Assembly (NCBI RefSeq): GCF_030811715.1
Contig: NZ_JAUSRH010000001.1
Coordinates: forward strand, 310,001-374,000
DNA from: Sinomonas atrocyanea
GTDB taxonomy: Bacteria; Actinomycetota; Actinomycetes; Actinomycetales; Micrococcaceae
DNA length: 64,000 nt
Direction of reading: 5' to 3'
Shown: in pieces, positions 10,001 through 19,971 of the stretch
Position numbering within the stretch: the first letter of the stretch is position 1
How the letters are laid out: each line of letters starts with the position of its first letter
The notes under the pieces: model-generated
The model's database searches: none
Told to the model about the DNA's origin: nothing
Seen by the model: the letters and a program-made list of their open reading frames with translations, nothing else
Program-made: the position numbers and the translations under genes

Positions 10001-10179
10001 CCGTCCTCGTAGACCTTGCCGGTATCGGCGGACGGCGCCGCCGACGGCGCGGCCGGCGTGATGTCCGGCGCGGCGTGCGCGGGTGCGGCCGCGACACTGA
10101 AGGCGAGCGGAAGGCCGACGGCGAGCGCGGCCAGGCGCTGACGCCGCGGCCTTGCGCCGCGAAGGGGTTGTCTCTTCAC
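7039..10179 (-). CDS. Secreted S8 (subtilisin-like) serine protease
   Basis: A 1046-residue exported protease. The signal peptide (residues 1-37) has an Arg-rich N-region and ends AHAA. An inhibitor-I9-type propeptide (RYIVVLAEQ, about 60-165) follows. The catalytic triad is Asp198 (VIDTG), His301 (GSHGTH) and Ser627 (SGTSMASPH), with oxyanion Asn408. A PA domain is inserted between His and Ser (about 430-570). A fibronectin-III-like domain and a C-terminal beta-rich region follow. The GTG at 10179 is chosen over the upstream in-frame start because it begins the signal peptide and has GAAAGG nine bases ahead. The likely role is extracellular protein degradation. The SSI-like lipoprotein at 5164 could be its inhibitor. 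Confidence 0.95.
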   Translation of the reverse strand: MKRQPLRGARPRRQRLAALAVGLPLAFSVAAAPAHAAPDITPAAPSAAPSADTGKVYEDGRYIVVLAEQAVAAYDGGTPGYAPTKPGKGRKVDAGAPNVKAYDAHLRKAQRDVAGKHAVQVGQQFTTALNGFTATLTGAQAASLAKDSKVLTVAKDVQSAPDYTSNDFMKLTGPQGSWATQFGGKANAGKATVVGVIDTGYTPSNPFLTGDPVKPLAPGAAPQVGVPYLDTDGTIAMLKGDGQTFKGECQPGQGTGAAFDGSACNSKVLSARYFADPFLASVTPEHRAPEELISPVDVGSHGTHTASTAAGNADVHMSISGTDFGVSSGVAPAAKVAVYKVCWEDDDPNTGGCYSSSSVAAIDAAIKDGVDVLNYSISGNTDSTTDPVALAFLNAASAGIFVANSAGNSGPTPSTVNHAAPWVTSVAASTFPGDLVGTVVVSDGSKYRGATVMSGEVKDKQPVLAEKAAVAGAQDANLCMAGTLDPAKASGKVVVCDRGVNARVDKSAEVKRAGGVGMILVNLTPSSEDSDLHSVPTIHVNAPDGPALKAKIAANPALTVSLVKGDLTGKPASPAPQIAGFSSRGPSLASGGDLLKPDVSAPGVNVLAGVSPIANNGEQFGFMSGTSMASPHIAGVGALVLSKNPTWTPAMVKSAMMTTAYPLVNADGTPNTNPFDGGAGHVDTTKVTDPGLVYNAGTKDWLAFLNGQGYPTGAPQAGSIAAKDVNLPSFALGSLVGEVQVKRQITALVPGMYRPKVNLPGIDFHVEPQALNFAKAGQTREVTITIKNVSAPNGTFTTGSLSWVGPRTVTSPIAVRPVEAKVDPAYSFSSATGTGSGTFTVTSGSNSPIPVGLEGLAPVAQKAVNKVPGPVAAANDASNGLVSVAVPAGQKTARFVLKAADSRTDWDMYVLAPNGSGGLKQLTAATGSASESLEIPNPVAGTYYIIANLFASPGNGASDAVIQAAAWAGDAGNATVTPNPIVAANGTQATETLSWNGLAAGAYMGRLSFGASGITSWVDLTVGSGAAASAPAGAPKMATADRVPGQ

Positions 10180-10659
10180 GCGATGAGACCTTTCACTGGG
10201 GCGATGTGACTTCCGCCACGGGCGGAATGACACCCAAGCTACCCGAATCGACTGCTTCACACCAGTAATTCTCCAGCTTCGTCACGGGCGGTTCACAGTG
10301 CTGTCACAGGCTTGTGGGGAGAATGCTCGCAGTCTCCGGGGCAACTCCCGGATGGGTTATAACGAAAGCAAGATGTGAGCTATTTATCGGGCGCTTTTGC
10401 CCTAGCGCCGGAGTATATTTCTGGGTACTTCTTCAGTCCTCATCAGTACGACGACGACATGGGAGGCACAGGCAGCGAGGGATGCAGACGCCGGAACACC
10501 GCAGCTGGGCTGAAGGCCTCGAGCCCCGAGCGGTCCGGATCCGAAGAGGCCGGATTTCACGTCAATCACTCAACAGAAAACCAGATGCCAACGAGGGGCG
10601 CGCCAGTGACGGCGCGCCCCTCTCTCTGTGCGATCCCGCTCTTGTGCGATTCCGCGCCG
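10180..10659. other. 480-bp intergenic region with an AT-richer patch
   Basis: No convincing gene. It must hold the promoter of the protease on its left. The part 10330-10440 is clearly richer in A/T than the surroundings (TTATAACGAAAGCAAG, CTATTTATCGGGCGC, GTATATTTC). It is followed by about 150 bases ending in a strong hairpin, so a non-coding transcript on the + strand is possible. Short + strand frames starting near 10460 and 10482 lack ribosome sites and recognisable products. Confidence 0.5.
10593..10622. terminator. Terminator hairpin with T-rich tail
   Basis: 12-bp arms GAGGGGCGCGCC / GGCGCGCCCCTC, loop AGTGAC, followed on the + strand by TCTCTGTG. It can serve the minus-strand YchJ gene, which ends at 10660, and any + strand transcript from 10.3-10.6 kb. 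Confidence 0.75.
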
Positions 10660-11076
10660 TCAGTCCGCCTCGGCGTCGCCGTCGAGGTAGAACCACCGGC
10701 CGCCCTCGCGGATGAATCGGGAGTGCTCGCGCTGGACCCCGCGCGCCGCGCCGTCGCGCCAGTGCGCGGCGAAGTCGACCGTCCCCTCCGAGTCGAAGGG
10801 GCCGCCGGCGCTGACGCGGACGACGTCGAGGCGTCGCCACTGCGTCGCCGCGTCGAGTTCCAGCGTGGCCGGGCGGGTGGACGGGTGCCACGTGGCGAGC
10901 AGGTAGGCGGCCATCTCCGGGCCGCCGACGGCGAACGCGCTGTAGCGCGAGCGCATGAGCGCCTCCGCCGTCGGGGCTGCCGTGCCGGGGGCAAGGCCGA
11001 GGTGGAACCGGCCGCAGCAGGAGCCGTAGGTGTCGCCGCTGCCGCAGGGGCAGCGGGAGTCAGCGTCGAAGGCCAT
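10660..11076 (-). CDS. YchJ/UPF0225-family SEC-C motif protein
   Basis: A 138-residue protein. The zinc-binding SEC-C-type motif CPCGSGDTYGSCCGRFH is at residues 9-25. The YchJ domain follows, with PTAEALMRSRYSAFAVG, TWHPSTRP and HSRFIREGGRWFYLDG. The family is widespread and its function is unresolved. The ATG at 11076 is chosen because the family starts right before the CPCGSG motif; the frame upstream overlaps the sialidase end. It lies 10 bases downstream of the sialidase gene on the same strand, so the two may be co-transcribed. Confidence 0.9.
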   Translation of the reverse strand: MAFDADSRCPCGSGDTYGSCCGRFHLGLAPGTAAPTAEALMRSRYSAFAVGGPEMAAYLLATWHPSTRPATLELDAATQWRRLDVVRVSAGGPFDSEGTVDFAAHWRDGAARGVQREHSRFIREGGRWFYLDGDAEAD

Positions 11077-11086
11077 GGTCCCCAGA

Positions 11087-12752
11087 CTACGGGGCCACGG
11101 CCACCGGGACGGACGCATCGAGGTGCCCCTGGGCGGCCGTGAACTGGGCCCGGGCTGCGACGGTGCCCGCGCGGGCGCCGGCGGGGGCCGTGACCCGGAC
11201 CGTCACGGTGGCGCTCTGCCCGGCGGGCAGCGCGGGGACGTCCGCCGAGGTCGTGCTCCAGCCCTGGGGCAGGGTGAGGGAGACGGTGCCACGCGAGAAC
11301 GCGTGGTCGTCCCGGTTCGTCACCGTCAGCGCGACGTCCGCGGAGCCGTCCGGGGCGACCCGCGCGCCGTCGGACGCGAGGGACCCGCAGAGGGGACCGA
11401 GCCACTGCGCGTCGAAGGTGTCGAACGTGATGGCGTTCCCGGCGCCCTCGTACAGGACCCCGAACCTGCCGTCCCCGAGTGCGGTCACGGTCGAGTAGCT
11501 CGTGGGCAGGCCGGGGGCGAAGGCGCGCGAGGTGCTCCACGTGGCGCCATCGTCACACGAGTAGCGGATGGTGCCGTTCACCCGCGCGAACGGGGGGTTG
11601 TCCGCATTGGAGAAGAGCAGCTTCTTCGCGTCCGCGGACCCCTCCGGCGCGTCCGGGACCATGCGGGCGATGCCCGCGTTGTTCCGCGGGTCGGTGAGGG
11701 TATGGTCGTAGGTGACCGGCCCATAGGTCGCCCCGCCGTCGTGCGAGATCGCGATCTTGCGTCCGCCGCCGCCGGCGCTGTCGCGCGAGTTGAGCATGAC
11801 GTCGCCGTTGGAGAGCTCCACGACCTTGTTCTCGTCCATCGCGGTGCCCACGGGCCGGCCCATCTGCCAGCTCCTGCCGTGGTCGTCGGAGTAGACGCTG
11901 TAGGCCTGGACCTGCCGCGAACCGTCCGGCTGGATGATCGTGCCGGCGAACTGCTGGATCAGGCGGCCCCTGTGCGGACCATACTTCAGCTGGATGCCCT
12001 CGCCGGAGGAGGCGAACTGGCCGACGACGCCGCCGACGTTGGCGACGCCGTTGACCGTGGCGCCCACCGGCTTGACCACGCCCGTGATGAGGGGCCCGGC
12101 GAAGCCCGAGTAGGCGGAGCCCGCCGGGTAGGCCGTGGGCGTGGGGAGCGCGGGCTGGTTGGCCGGGTCGGTGGACCAGGTCTGGCCGCCGTCGGTGGAC
12201 ACGGAGACCTCGGAGCTGATCACCGAGCGGTCGGCGTCGTCGTTGCCGAGGCGGCTCGACCCGAAGCCTGCGCCCTTCGAATAGACGTGGAAGTTGAAGA
12301 CCGTCCCGGTCTCGCGGTCCACGACATAGCTCGGGTCGGAGAAGCCGTAGGCGGCCACGCCGGGGGCCGCGACCTGGCCGCGCGCGATGTACGTCGGCGC
12401 GCCCCACGTCCTGCCGCCATCCGTGCTGCGCCGCTGGATGATCGAGTTCGGCGCCGGCGAGTCGCCGCCCGTGGGCCTGCCGTCGTAGGAGGCCAGGACC
12501 ACGCCGTCGCCGAGGCTCGCGAGCCCCACGATCCTGTAGTACTTCCCCAGCACCGGGTCCATGGCGTTGTCCCCGTTGGACGCGAGGACCTGGCTGCTGA
12601 AGTGCCCCGGGGCGCCGTCGTTGCCCGTGCCCGGCGTGGCCTGGGCGGGGGGCCCCGAACGCGGCCAGGCTTCCGGCGGCGAGCACCGCGGCGCCGAGCC
12701 CGGCGATCGCGGCGCGGGGCCGGCGTCGTGCGTTCTGTCCCATCGTGTCCAT
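11087..12752 (-). CDS. Secreted sialidase (GH33), one-base frameshift in the signal peptide region
   Basis: An exo-alpha-sialidase releasing terminal sialic acids. Four or more Asp boxes are present (STDGGRTWG, STDGGQTWS, SHDGGATYG, SCDDGATWS), and the C-terminal 110 residues form a NEW3-type domain. The ATG at 12752 has an AAAGGAGAG site and encodes a proper signal peptide (RRRPRAAIAGLGAAVLAAG), but in a different frame from the catalytic domain. Removing one C from the C6 run (G6 at 12647-12652 on the + strand) joins the frames and yields AFGAPAQA as the cleavage site. The gene as read is therefore broken at its start. The alternatives are a homopolymer sequencing error or a phase-variable tract. 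An uninterrupted frame from 12784 exists but has no ribosome site or signal peptide. Confidence 0.85.
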
Positions 12753-12871
12753 GAACTCTCCTTTGAAGATTCGACGTTGGACATCCTACAAACTACCTGT
12801 GGTCTGCATCACCGTCGAGGGGCTGCCGGTTCATGACGGCGGCCGATCGCAGCCCCGCGGAGGCCCTCCGG

Positions 12872-12877
12872 TAGAAT
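12872..12877 (+). promoter_or_regulatory. -10 box of the purSQL operon
   Basis: TAGAAT, 38 bases before the purS start codon and upstream of its CAGGAG ribosome site. Confidence 0.5.
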
Positions 12878-12915
12878 TGGGGTGCCCCCTCCCCTATCCA
12901 CAGGAGCCTGTCCCG

Positions 12916-13212
12916 ATGCCGCGGATCGTTGTCGACGTCATGCCCAAGCCCGAGATCCTCGACCCGCAGGGGAAGGCCATCGTCGGGGCGCTGCCGCGTC
13001 TGGGCTTCACCGCCTTCAGCGGCGTGCGCCAGGGCAAGCGCTTCGAACTGACCGTGGACGGCCCCGTGACCGAGGAGATCCTCGAGCAGGCCCGCAACGC
13101 GGCCGCCACGATGCTCTCCAACCCCGTCATCGAGGACGTCGTCAACGTCGAGGTCCTGCCCGAGGACAGCGCCGAGGTGCGCGCGGACGCCGACGCTGCC
13201 GAGGTGGACTGA
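12916..13212 (+). CDS. purS: Phosphoribosylformylglycinamidine synthase subunit PurS
   Basis: A 98-residue small subunit of the three-part FGAM synthase (fourth step of purine synthesis), bridging PurQ and PurL. It starts [19 protein letters not shown] and contains [16 protein letters not shown], the hallmark PurS sequence. It carries a short acidic C-terminal extension ([16 protein letters not shown]) beyond the usual 80 residues. The ATG at 12916 has CAGGAG nine bases upstream. It heads purS-purQ-purL, with four bases to purQ. Confidence 0.95.
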   Translation: MPRIVVDVMPKPEILDPQGKAIVGALPRLGFTAFSGVRQGKRFELTVDGPVTEEILEQARNAAATMLSNPVIEDVVNVEVLPEDSAEVRADADAAEVD

Positions 13213-13216
13213 ACAC

Positions 13217-13996
13217 ATGAGCGAGACCCCCCTCATCGCAGACCTCCGCGGGCCGGAGCCGGCCCCGCTCTCCGGCGCCAAGATCGGCGTCGTGACCTTC
13301 CCGGGCACCCTCGACGACCGCGACGCCGCGCGCGCCGTCCGCCTCGCGGGCGCGACCCCCGTCCCGCTCTGGCACGCGGACGACGCGCCCAGCGCTCTCG
13401 GCGACGTGGACGCCGTGGTGCTCCCCGGCGGCTTCTCCTACGGCGACTACCTCCGCGCCGGCGCCATCGCCCGGTTCGCCCCGCTCATGGGCCGCATCGT
13501 CGACGCCGCGAACTCGGACGCCAAGCTGCCCGTGCTGGGCATCTGCAACGGCTTCCAGGTCCTCACCGAGAGCCACCTCCTGCCGGGCTCGATGATCAAG
13601 AACGACCACCTCAAGTTCATCTGCCGCGACCAGGTGCTGCGCGTCGAGAACGCCTCCACCGCGTGGACCAACCAGTACGAGGTCGGCCAGGAGATCACGA
13701 TCGTCCTGAAGAACCAGGACGGCCAGTACGTCGCAGACGAGAAGACGCTCGACGAGCTCGAGGGCGAGGGCCGCGTCGCGTTCCGGTACGTCGGCTGGAA
13801 CCCGAACGGCTCGCGCCGCAACATCGCGGGCATCACCAACGCCGCCGGCAACGTGGTGGGCCTCATGCCGCACCCCGAGCACGCCGTCGAGCCCGGCTTC
13901 GGGCCCCTCAGCGCCGACTCCGGCGACTACTCGACCGACGGGCTCGGGTTCTTCACGTCCGTCCTGACCACGCTCGTCGCAGGGGGCACCAAGTGA
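13217..13996 (+). CDS. purQ: Phosphoribosylformylglycinamidine synthase subunit PurQ (glutaminase)
   Basis: A 259-residue class I glutamine amidotransferase supplying ammonia to PurL. The fold signature is [20 protein letters not shown]. The nucleophile Cys lies in [12 protein letters not shown], and the His/Glu pair in [10 protein letters not shown]. It is slightly longer than the usual 220-230 residues, with a 20-residue N-terminal lead ([15 protein letters not shown]). The ATG at 13217 is four bases after purS. The stop codon overlaps the purL GTG, suggesting translational coupling. Confidence 0.96.
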   Translation: MSETPLIADLRGPEPAPLSGAKIGVVTFPGTLDDRDAARAVRLAGATPVPLWHADDAPSALGDVDAVVLPGGFSYGDYLRAGAIARFAPLMGRIVDAANSDAKLPVLGICNGFQVLTESHLLPGSMIKNDHLKFICRDQVLRVENASTAWTNQYEVGQEITIVLKNQDGQYVADEKTLDELEGEGRVAFRYVGWNPNGSRRNIAGITNAAGNVVGLMPHPEHAVEPGFGPLSADSGDYSTDGLGFFTSVLTTLVAGGTK

Positions 13997-16323
13997 CCGG
14001 AGGGAACACCAACGCCGTGACCGCCCGCAAGTTCAACATCGACACGGTCGAGCACGCGGCGCAGACGCCGGAGACCGAGCTGCCCTGGGCCGAGCTCGGG
14101 CTGAAGGAGAACGAGTTCGAGGAGATCGTCAAGCTCCTCGGCCGCCGCCCCACCGCCGCCGAGCTCGCCATGTACTCCGTCATGTGGAGCGAGCACTGCT
14201 CCTACAAGTCCTCCAAGGTGCACCTGCGCCAGTTCGGCGAGAAGCTCACCGACGAGATGAAGAAGGACATGATGGTGGGCATCGGCGAGAACGCCGGTGT
14301 GACCGACCTCGGCGACGGCTGGGCCGTCACGTTCAAGGTGGAGTCCCACAACCACCCCTCCTTCGTCGAGCCCTACCAGGGCGCCGCGACCGGGATCGGC
14401 GGGATCGTGCGCGACATCATCTCGATGGGCGCGCGCCCCGTCGCGGTCATGGACCCGCTGCGCTTCGGCGCGATCGACCACCCCGACACTGCCCGCCTCG
14501 TGCACGGGATCGTCTCCGGAATCGGCGGCTACGGCAACTCGCTGGGCCTGCCGAACATCGGCGGCGAGGTCGTCTTCGACTCGGTCTACCAGGCCAACCC
14601 GCTCGTGAACGCGCTCGCCGTCGGCGTCCTCCGCCACGAGGACCTGCGCCTCGCGAACGCCTCCGGCGTCGGCAACAAGGTAGTCCTCTTCGGCGCCCGC
14701 ACGGGCGGCGACGGGATCGGCGGCGCCTCGGTGCTGGCCTCGGAGTCCTTCGACGACTCCAAGCCTTCCAAGCGCCCCGCCGTCCAGGTCGGCGATCCGT
14801 TCGCCGAGAAGGTGCTCATCGAGTGCTGCCTCGAGCTGTTCAAGCACTCCCTCGTCGAGGGCATCCAGGACCTCGGCGCCGCGGGCATCTCCTGCGCCAC
14901 GAGCGAGCTCGCCTCCAACGGCGACGGCGGCATGCAGGTCGAGCTGACTGACGTGCTCCTGCGCGACCCCACCCTGACCCCGGGCGAGATCCTCATGTCC
15001 GAGTCGCAGGAGCGCATGATGGCGGTCGTCACGCCCGAGAACGTCGCCGCGTTCGAGAGGGTCATGGACAAGTGGGACGTCGAGTACTCGTGGCTCGGCG
15101 AGGTCACTGACACCGGCCGCCTCGTCATCACGTGGGACGGCGAGACGATCGTGGACGTCGATCCCCGCACCGTGGCCCACGAGGGGCCCGTCTACCACCG
15201 CCCGTTCAACCGCCCCGAGTGGCTCGACGGCGTCCAGGCGGACACCTTCCGCGCCTCCGAGGCCGGCAAGGGCCTGCCCGCGGCCGGTGACGAGCTCAAG
15301 GCCGCCGTGCTCGAGCTCATGGCCAGCCCGAACATGTGCGACAAGTCCTGGGTGACCAGCCAGTACGACCACTACGTGGGCGGCAACACGGCCCTCGCCT
15401 CCCCCGACGACGCCGGCGTGATCCGGGTCGACGAGGAGACCGGCATGGGCGTGGGCCTCTCCACGGATGCCAACGGCCGCTACGCGTACCTCGATCCCTA
15501 CACGGGCGCCCAGCTCGCCCTCGCCGAGTCCTACCGCAACGTCGCCACCTCGGGGGCCGTGCCGATGGCCGTCACCGACTGCCTCAACTTCGGCTCCCCC
15601 GAGGACCCCGAGGTCATGTGGCAGTTCGCCGAGGCCGTCCGTGGCCTGGCCGATGCGTGCCAGGTGCTCGGCATCCCGGTCACCGGCGGCAACGTCTCGC
15701 TGTACAACCAGACGGGGACCACTCCGATCCACCCCACCCCGGTGGTCGGCGTCCTCGGAAGGTTCGACGACGTGGCACGGCGCACGCCCTCGGGCTGGCA
15801 GAAGGACGCGGACGGGCAGGCGATCTACCTGCTCGGCACCACGCGCGACGAGCTCGACGGCTCCGAGTTCGCCAACCTCCGCGGCCATCTCGGCGGCCTG
15901 CCGCCCGCGCTCGACCTCGAGGCCGAGAAGACGCTCGGCGCGATCCTCATCAACGCCTCGCGCGACGGCATGATCGACTCGGCGCACGACCTCTCCGAGG
16001 GCGGCCTCGCCGCCGCCCTGTCCGAGATGGTGCTGCGCTTCGGCGTGGGCGCCCGGGTGGCGCTCGGCGACCTGTGCGAGCGGGACGGCGTGGACGCGTT
16101 CACGGCGCTCTTCTCCGAGTCGCAGGGCCGCGCCATCGTCGCGGTCCCCCGCTCCGAGGAGGTCCGGTTCAACGACATGGCCGCCGCCCGGAACTACCCG
16201 GTGGTGCGGCTGGGCATCGTGGACGTGCTCGCGACGAGCCTCGAGGTGCAGGGCCTGTTCGACCTGCCCATCAACGAGCTCCGCGAGGCCCACGAGGGGA
16301 CCCTTCCGAAGTACTTCGGCTGA
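13993..16323 (+). CDS. purL: Phosphoribosylformylglycinamidine synthase subunit PurL
   Basis: A 776-residue synthetase subunit of the small PurL type, making FGAM from FGAR, ATP and PurQ ammonia. Typical elements are [15 protein letters not shown], the substrate loop [22 protein letters not shown] and the second-half [26 protein letters not shown]. The GTG at 13993 forms a GTGA overlap with the purQ stop and has AGGGGG six bases ahead. A GTG at 14017 preceded by GGAGGG is an alternative that would shorten it by eight residues. It ends the pur operon. Confidence 0.96.
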   Translation: MTGGNTNAVTARKFNIDTVEHAAQTPETELPWAELGLKENEFEEIVKLLGRRPTAAELAMYSVMWSEHCSYKSSKVHLRQFGEKLTDEMKKDMMVGIGENAGVTDLGDGWAVTFKVESHNHPSFVEPYQGAATGIGGIVRDIISMGARPVAVMDPLRFGAIDHPDTARLVHGIVSGIGGYGNSLGLPNIGGEVVFDSVYQANPLVNALAVGVLRHEDLRLANASGVGNKVVLFGARTGGDGIGGASVLASESFDDSKPSKRPAVQVGDPFAEKVLIECCLELFKHSLVEGIQDLGAAGISCATSELASNGDGGMQVELTDVLLRDPTLTPGEILMSESQERMMAVVTPENVAAFERVMDKWDVEYSWLGEVTDTGRLVITWDGETIVDVDPRTVAHEGPVYHRPFNRPEWLDGVQADTFRASEAGKGLPAAGDELKAAVLELMASPNMCDKSWVTSQYDHYVGGNTALASPDDAGVIRVDEETGMGVGLSTDANGRYAYLDPYTGAQLALAESYRNVATSGAVPMAVTDCLNFGSPEDPEVMWQFAEAVRGLADACQVLGIPVTGGNVSLYNQTGTTPIHPTPVVGVLGRFDDVARRTPSGWQKDADGQAIYLLGTTRDELDGSEFANLRGHLGGLPPALDLEAEKTLGAILINASRDGMIDSAHDLSEGGLAAALSEMVLRFGVGARVALGDLCERDGVDAFTALFSESQGRAIVAVPRSEEVRFNDMAAARNYPVVRLGIVDVLATSLEVQGLFDLPINELREAHEGTLPKYFG

Positions 16324-16348
16324 CCCCGCCCCGACGAGGCAGACCACG

Positions 16349-18811
16349 GTGGCCCCGCCAGAGGACAGGCCGCGTTCCGACGCGGCGACGTCCCCGGCGG
16401 GGCCGCTGCCGTCCCCGGCGGGTCCGCTCGCGGGGCTCGACGCCGCCGCGGTCGCCGCACGGCAGGCGGCCGGGCTCGTCAACATCCTCGACCGGCGCAC
16501 CTCCCGCCCGGTGTGGCAGATCGCCCGCAGCCACCTCTTCACCGTCTTCAACCTCATCCTCGGGCTGTGCGGGGCCACGCTCGTGGTGCTCGGCCGCTGG
16601 CTGGACCTCATGTTCCTCGCTGCCGCGGCGGCGAACATCGCCATCGGCTTCGCCCAGGAGCTGCAGGCCAAGCGGCGCCTGGACCGCCTCGCGGTGCTCG
16701 TGCGCAGCCCCGTCCGGGTGATCCGCGACGGCGCGCCCGTGGAGGTGGCCCCCGATCAGGTGGTGATGGATGACGTCGTGCTCCTGGCCCGCGGCGACCA
16801 GATCCCCGTGGACGGCACGGTGCTGGGCGCCGAGGAGCTCGACGTGGACGAGTCGATGCTCACCGGCGAGTCGGCGCCCGTGTCCAAGGCCGCCGGCGCC
16901 TCGGTCTCCTCGGGCTCGTCCGTGGTCGCGGGCCGCGGCAGCATCCGGGTGACGGCCCTCGGGGCCGGCTCGCGCGCCGAACGGCTCACTGCCGAGGCTC
17001 GGCGCTTCACCCAGGTCGCCTCCGAGCTCCGGCAGGCCCTCGCGCGCGTGGTCCGGTGGATCAGCGTGGCCATCGTGCCGATGATCGCGGTGGTGCTCAA
17101 CGGCCAGCTGCAGGCGGCCGGAGGATGGGGGGCGGCCTTCGCCTCCGGGGCCTGGCGCGATGCCCTCGTGGCCGCGGTCGCCTCGGTGACGATCATGGTC
17201 CCGCAGGGCCTCGCCCTGTTGACCACGGTCTCCTTTGCCGTCGCGGCCCTGCGCCTCGCCCGCGGCCAGGTGCTCGTCGAGGAACTCGCCGCCGTCGAGG
17301 TGCTCGCCCGCGTGGACGTGCTGTGCTTCGACAAGACCGGGACCCTCACCGAGGGCGGGATCCACGTCGAGGACGCGATCCCGGTGCACGGCCCCGCCGG
17401 CCCCGTGCCCGGCTGGGACCGCGCCCTCGCGTGGATCGGCGCTGACCCGGACGCCAATCCCACCGCGGCGGCCCTCGCCGAGCGGTTCTCCGCCCCGCCG
17501 GACCGCGCGCCCTCGCGGGTTATCCCGTTCTCGTCGGCCCGCCGCTGGAGCGCTGTCCAGTTCGACGGAGGCGAGGCCAACGGCGCGTGGCTGCTGGGCG
17601 CCCCCGAGGCCCTGCTCGGACAGGACCCCTCGGCAGGCCCCGCGCGGCGGGCCGCTGGCGACGCCGCGGAGCGGGGGCTGCGCACCGTGGTCCTGTGCCG
17701 AGCCGACCGGCTCCCCGCGGACGGCGCCCTGCCCGCGCAGGTGCGCCCCGCCGTCGTGCTTGCCCTCCGCGAGCGCCTGCGGCCCGATGCGGCCGACACG
17801 CTCGCCTATTTCCGTGACCAGGGAGTGGGCCTCAAGGTCGTCTCCGGGGACAGCCCGCGCACCGTCGCGGCCGCGGCGCGGGCAGCGGGGATGGACGCCG
17901 CGGAGCCGGTGGACGGGCGGACCCTGCCCGAGGATCCGGCCGGGCTCGCGGACGCGCTCGAGCGGCACAGCGTGTTCGGCCGGGTCGGGCCGGAGCAGAA
18001 GGAGGCGATGGTGCATGCCCTGCAGGCGCGCGGCCACGTCGTGGCGATGACCGGGGACGGGGTGAACGACGCGCTCGCGCTCAAGGCCGCGGACCTCGGG
18101 ATCGCGATGGGCACCGCCGCCCCGGCGACCAAGGCGGTCGCCCGGCTCGTGCTCCTCGACGGCCGGTTCTCGCGGCTGCCGGCCGTGGTCGCGGAGGGGC
18201 GGCGGGTCATCGCGAACATCGAGCGCGTCTCGCAGCTGTTCCTCACGAAGACGGTCTACGCGTTCGTGCTGGGAATCAGCTTCGGCGCGCTGGCCTGGGC
18301 GTTCCCGTTCCTGCCGCGGCAGCTCTCGACCTCGGACTTCCTCATGCTCGGCTTCCCGGCCTCCGTGCTGGCCCTGGCGCCCAATGCGCGCCGCTATGTG
18401 CCGGGCTTCCTGCGGCGGGCGGTCATCGCGGCGCTGCCCTCCGGCCTCGCGATGGCGGCGGCGATCCTCGGCGTGTACGCCTACGGGCGGTGGGCCACCG
18501 AGGCGTCCCAGGAGCAGATCGAGGCCGCCGCGTTCTTCACGCTCACGGTGTCCGGGCTGTGGGTCCTGGTGATCGCGGCGCGCCCGCTCACCGGCTGGCG
18601 GCTGCTCCTGGTGGGGTCGATGTACGCGGGCACCGTCGCGGTGCTCACCGTGCCGGCTTCCCTCCAGTACCACCAGCTCGAGGACCCGGGCACCCAGCTC
18701 ACGGTCGCCGCCTTCGCCTTCGCCGCTGGCGCGTGCGCTGCCATCGAGGCAGCCCACCGCCTGCTCAGGCGCCGCCTGCGGGCCCGACCTCGAGGACGGC
18801 GGCCCCGGTGA
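16349..18811 (+). CDS. HAD-type cation-transporting P-type ATPase (CtpE-like)
   Basis: An 820-residue membrane pump. The phosphorylation site DKTGTLTE has Asp328. The actuator loop LTGESAP, the P-domain [22 protein letters not shown] and TM4 VPQGLALLT are all intact. There is no N-terminal metal-binding domain. The PQGL in TM4, in place of the CPC of copper pumps, and the overall layout resemble mycobacterial CtpE, a calcium transporter, so calcium or another hard cation is a reasonable guess. The start is a GTG 26 bases after purL. The last 47 bases overlap the convergent dehydrogenase gene, and the Arg-rich tail ([14 protein letters not shown]) is encoded there. Confidence 0.9.
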   Translation: MAPPEDRPRSDAATSPAGPLPSPAGPLAGLDAAAVAARQAAGLVNILDRRTSRPVWQIARSHLFTVFNLILGLCGATLVVLGRWLDLMFLAAAAANIAIGFAQELQAKRRLDRLAVLVRSPVRVIRDGAPVEVAPDQVVMDDVVLLARGDQIPVDGTVLGAEELDVDESMLTGESAPVSKAAGASVSSGSSVVAGRGSIRVTALGAGSRAERLTAEARRFTQVASELRQALARVVRWISVAIVPMIAVVLNGQLQAAGGWGAAFASGAWRDALVAAVASVTIMVPQGLALLTTVSFAVAALRLARGQVLVEELAAVEVLARVDVLCFDKTGTLTEGGIHVEDAIPVHGPAGPVPGWDRALAWIGADPDANPTAAALAERFSAPPDRAPSRVIPFSSARRWSAVQFDGGEANGAWLLGAPEALLGQDPSAGPARRAAGDAAERGLRTVVLCRADRLPADGALPAQVRPAVVLALRERLRPDAADTLAYFRDQGVGLKVVSGDSPRTVAAAARAAGMDAAEPVDGRTLPEDPAGLADALERHSVFGRVGPEQKEAMVHALQARGHVVAMTGDGVNDALALKAADLGIAMGTAAPATKAVARLVLLDGRFSRLPAVVAEGRRVIANIERVSQLFLTKTVYAFVLGISFGALAWAFPFLPRQLSTSDFLMLGFPASVLALAPNARRYVPGFLRRAVIAALPSGLAMAAAILGVYAYGRWATEASQEQIEAAAFFTLTVSGLWVLVIAARPLTGWRLLLVGSMYAGTVAVLTVPASLQYHQLEDPGTQLTVAAFAFAAGACAAIEAAHRLLRRRLRARPRGRRPR

Positions 18812-19787
18812 TCCTGTCTCCGGCGAGGTCCGCGAGCGCCCGGGCCGCGTCCTCGAACGCGTAGGGCACCGTGGTGGTGCGGACGGGGATCTCGGCGGCC
18901 AGGCGGAAGAACTCCTCGCCGTCGAGGCGGGTGTTGGCAGTGACGCTGCGCAGCTGCCGCTCCTGGAAGAGGTGCTCCTGGTAGTTCAGGGGCGGGATGT
19001 CGCTGAGGTGGATCCCGGCGACGGCCAGGGTCCCGCCGCGGTCCAGCGCAGCCAGGGCCGGCGGGACGAGCGTGCCGACGGGTGCGAAGAGGATCGCCGC
19101 GTCGAGCTTCTCGGGCGGCGGCTCGTCGGCGCCGCCGGCCCACACCGCGCCCAGGTCCAGCGCGAGCTGCCGTGCCTCCGGGGCGCGGGTCATGACGTAG
19201 ACGGAGGCACCGCGGTGCATCGCGAGCTGGGCGGTGAGGTGGGCGCTGCCGCCGAACCCGTAGATCCCCAGGCGGCCGCCGTCCGGGAGGGCCGCCCGCT
19301 GCAGCGCCCGGTAGCCGATGATCCCCGAGCACAGCAGCGGCGCTGCCTCGCGGTCGCCGAACGCCTCCGGGATCGGGTACGCGAAGTCCTCGCGCACGAC
19401 GGCGAGCTCCGCGTACCCGCCGTCGTCGTCCCACCCCGTGAACCGGGGTGCTTCGCAGAGGTTCTCCCGTCCGGAGCGGCAGAACCGGCAGGTCCCACAG
19501 GTGCCGCGCAGCCAGGCGATGCCGACGCGGTCCCCGGGCTGGAAGCGGGTGGCGGCGGGGCCGAGCGCCTCGACGCGGCCCACGGCCTCGTGCCCGGGGA
19601 CCACGCCGTGGCGGCGGGGGGCCAGGTCGCCTTCGGCGAGGTGCAGGTCCGTGCGGCAGACCCCGCACGCCGAAACGCGCACGAGGATCTCCCCGGGACC
19701 GGGCACCGGGTCCGGCCGCTCGCCGAACACCAGCGGCCCGGGGCTGCCGCCGGCCGGCCCCGGCCTGTCCACCCACCATGCGCGCAT
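18765..19787 (-). CDS. Zinc-dependent alcohol dehydrogenase
   Basis: A 340-residue medium-chain dehydrogenase. The catalytic zinc ligand Cys is in [11 protein letters not shown] and GHEAVG carries the His. The structural zinc lobe has the four-Cys pattern [15 protein letters not shown]. The NAD(P) fold is [16 protein letters not shown]. It resembles the mycobacterial AdhA group (zinc-binding alcohol dehydrogenase family), which acts on primary alcohols/aldehydes. Convergent with the ATPase gene, it overlaps it by 47 bases and shares no terminator. The start has no strong ribosome site; the next upstream element is the repeat array at 19872. Confidence 0.92.
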   Translation of the reverse strand: MRAWWVDRPGPAGGSPGPLVFGERPDPVPGPGEILVRVSACGVCRTDLHLAEGDLAPRRHGVVPGHEAVGRVEALGPAATRFQPGDRVGIAWLRGTCGTCRFCRSGRENLCEAPRFTGWDDDGGYAELAVVREDFAYPIPEAFGDREAAPLLCSGIIGYRALQRAALPDGGRLGIYGFGGSAHLTAQLAMHRGASVYVMTRAPEARQLALDLGAVWAGGADEPPPEKLDAAILFAPVGTLVPPALAALDRGGTLAVAGIHLSDIPPLNYQEHLFQERQLRSVTANTRLDGEEFFRLAAEIPVRTTTVPYAFEDAARALADLAGDRITGAAVLEVGPAGGA

Positions 19788-19871
19788 GGCGCCATTCTCG
19801 CGCGGGCGCCGTCCGTGGGGACAGGGGCGACCGGCCTCCCCCGCCCCCGGCCCCGCCCCGCCACCGACTAG

Positions 19872-19966
19872 GTTGAGGGGTCATATCCCTGCGCTGAGGG
19901 GTCACATCCCTACGTTGAGGGGTCACATCCCTGACCGTTCAACGCAGGGACATGACCCCTCAACCA
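19872..19966. repeat. Variant intergenic repeat array (locus 3)
   Basis: Three direct units with core TTGAGGGGTCACATCCCT (about 21 bp period), then one inverted unit (AGGGACATGACCCCTCAAC), so the end can fold into a hairpin. It lies between the dehydrogenase start and the amylase stop, six bases from the amylase stop codon. Confidence 0.85.
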
Positions 19967-19971
19967 GAGGG

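Noticed and set aside
10314-10715. 133-residue plus-strand frame in the protease-YchJ gap
   Set aside because: No ribosome site, crosses the terminator hairpin and lies antisense to the YchJ gene end.
13927-16671. 914-residue minus-strand open frame over purL
   Set aside because: Antisense shadow of a high-GC gene; His/Asp/Gly/Arg-rich translation without motifs or ribosome site.
16271-18757. 828-residue minus-strand frame over the P-type ATPase
   Set aside because: Shadow of a clearly identified pump; low-complexity translation.
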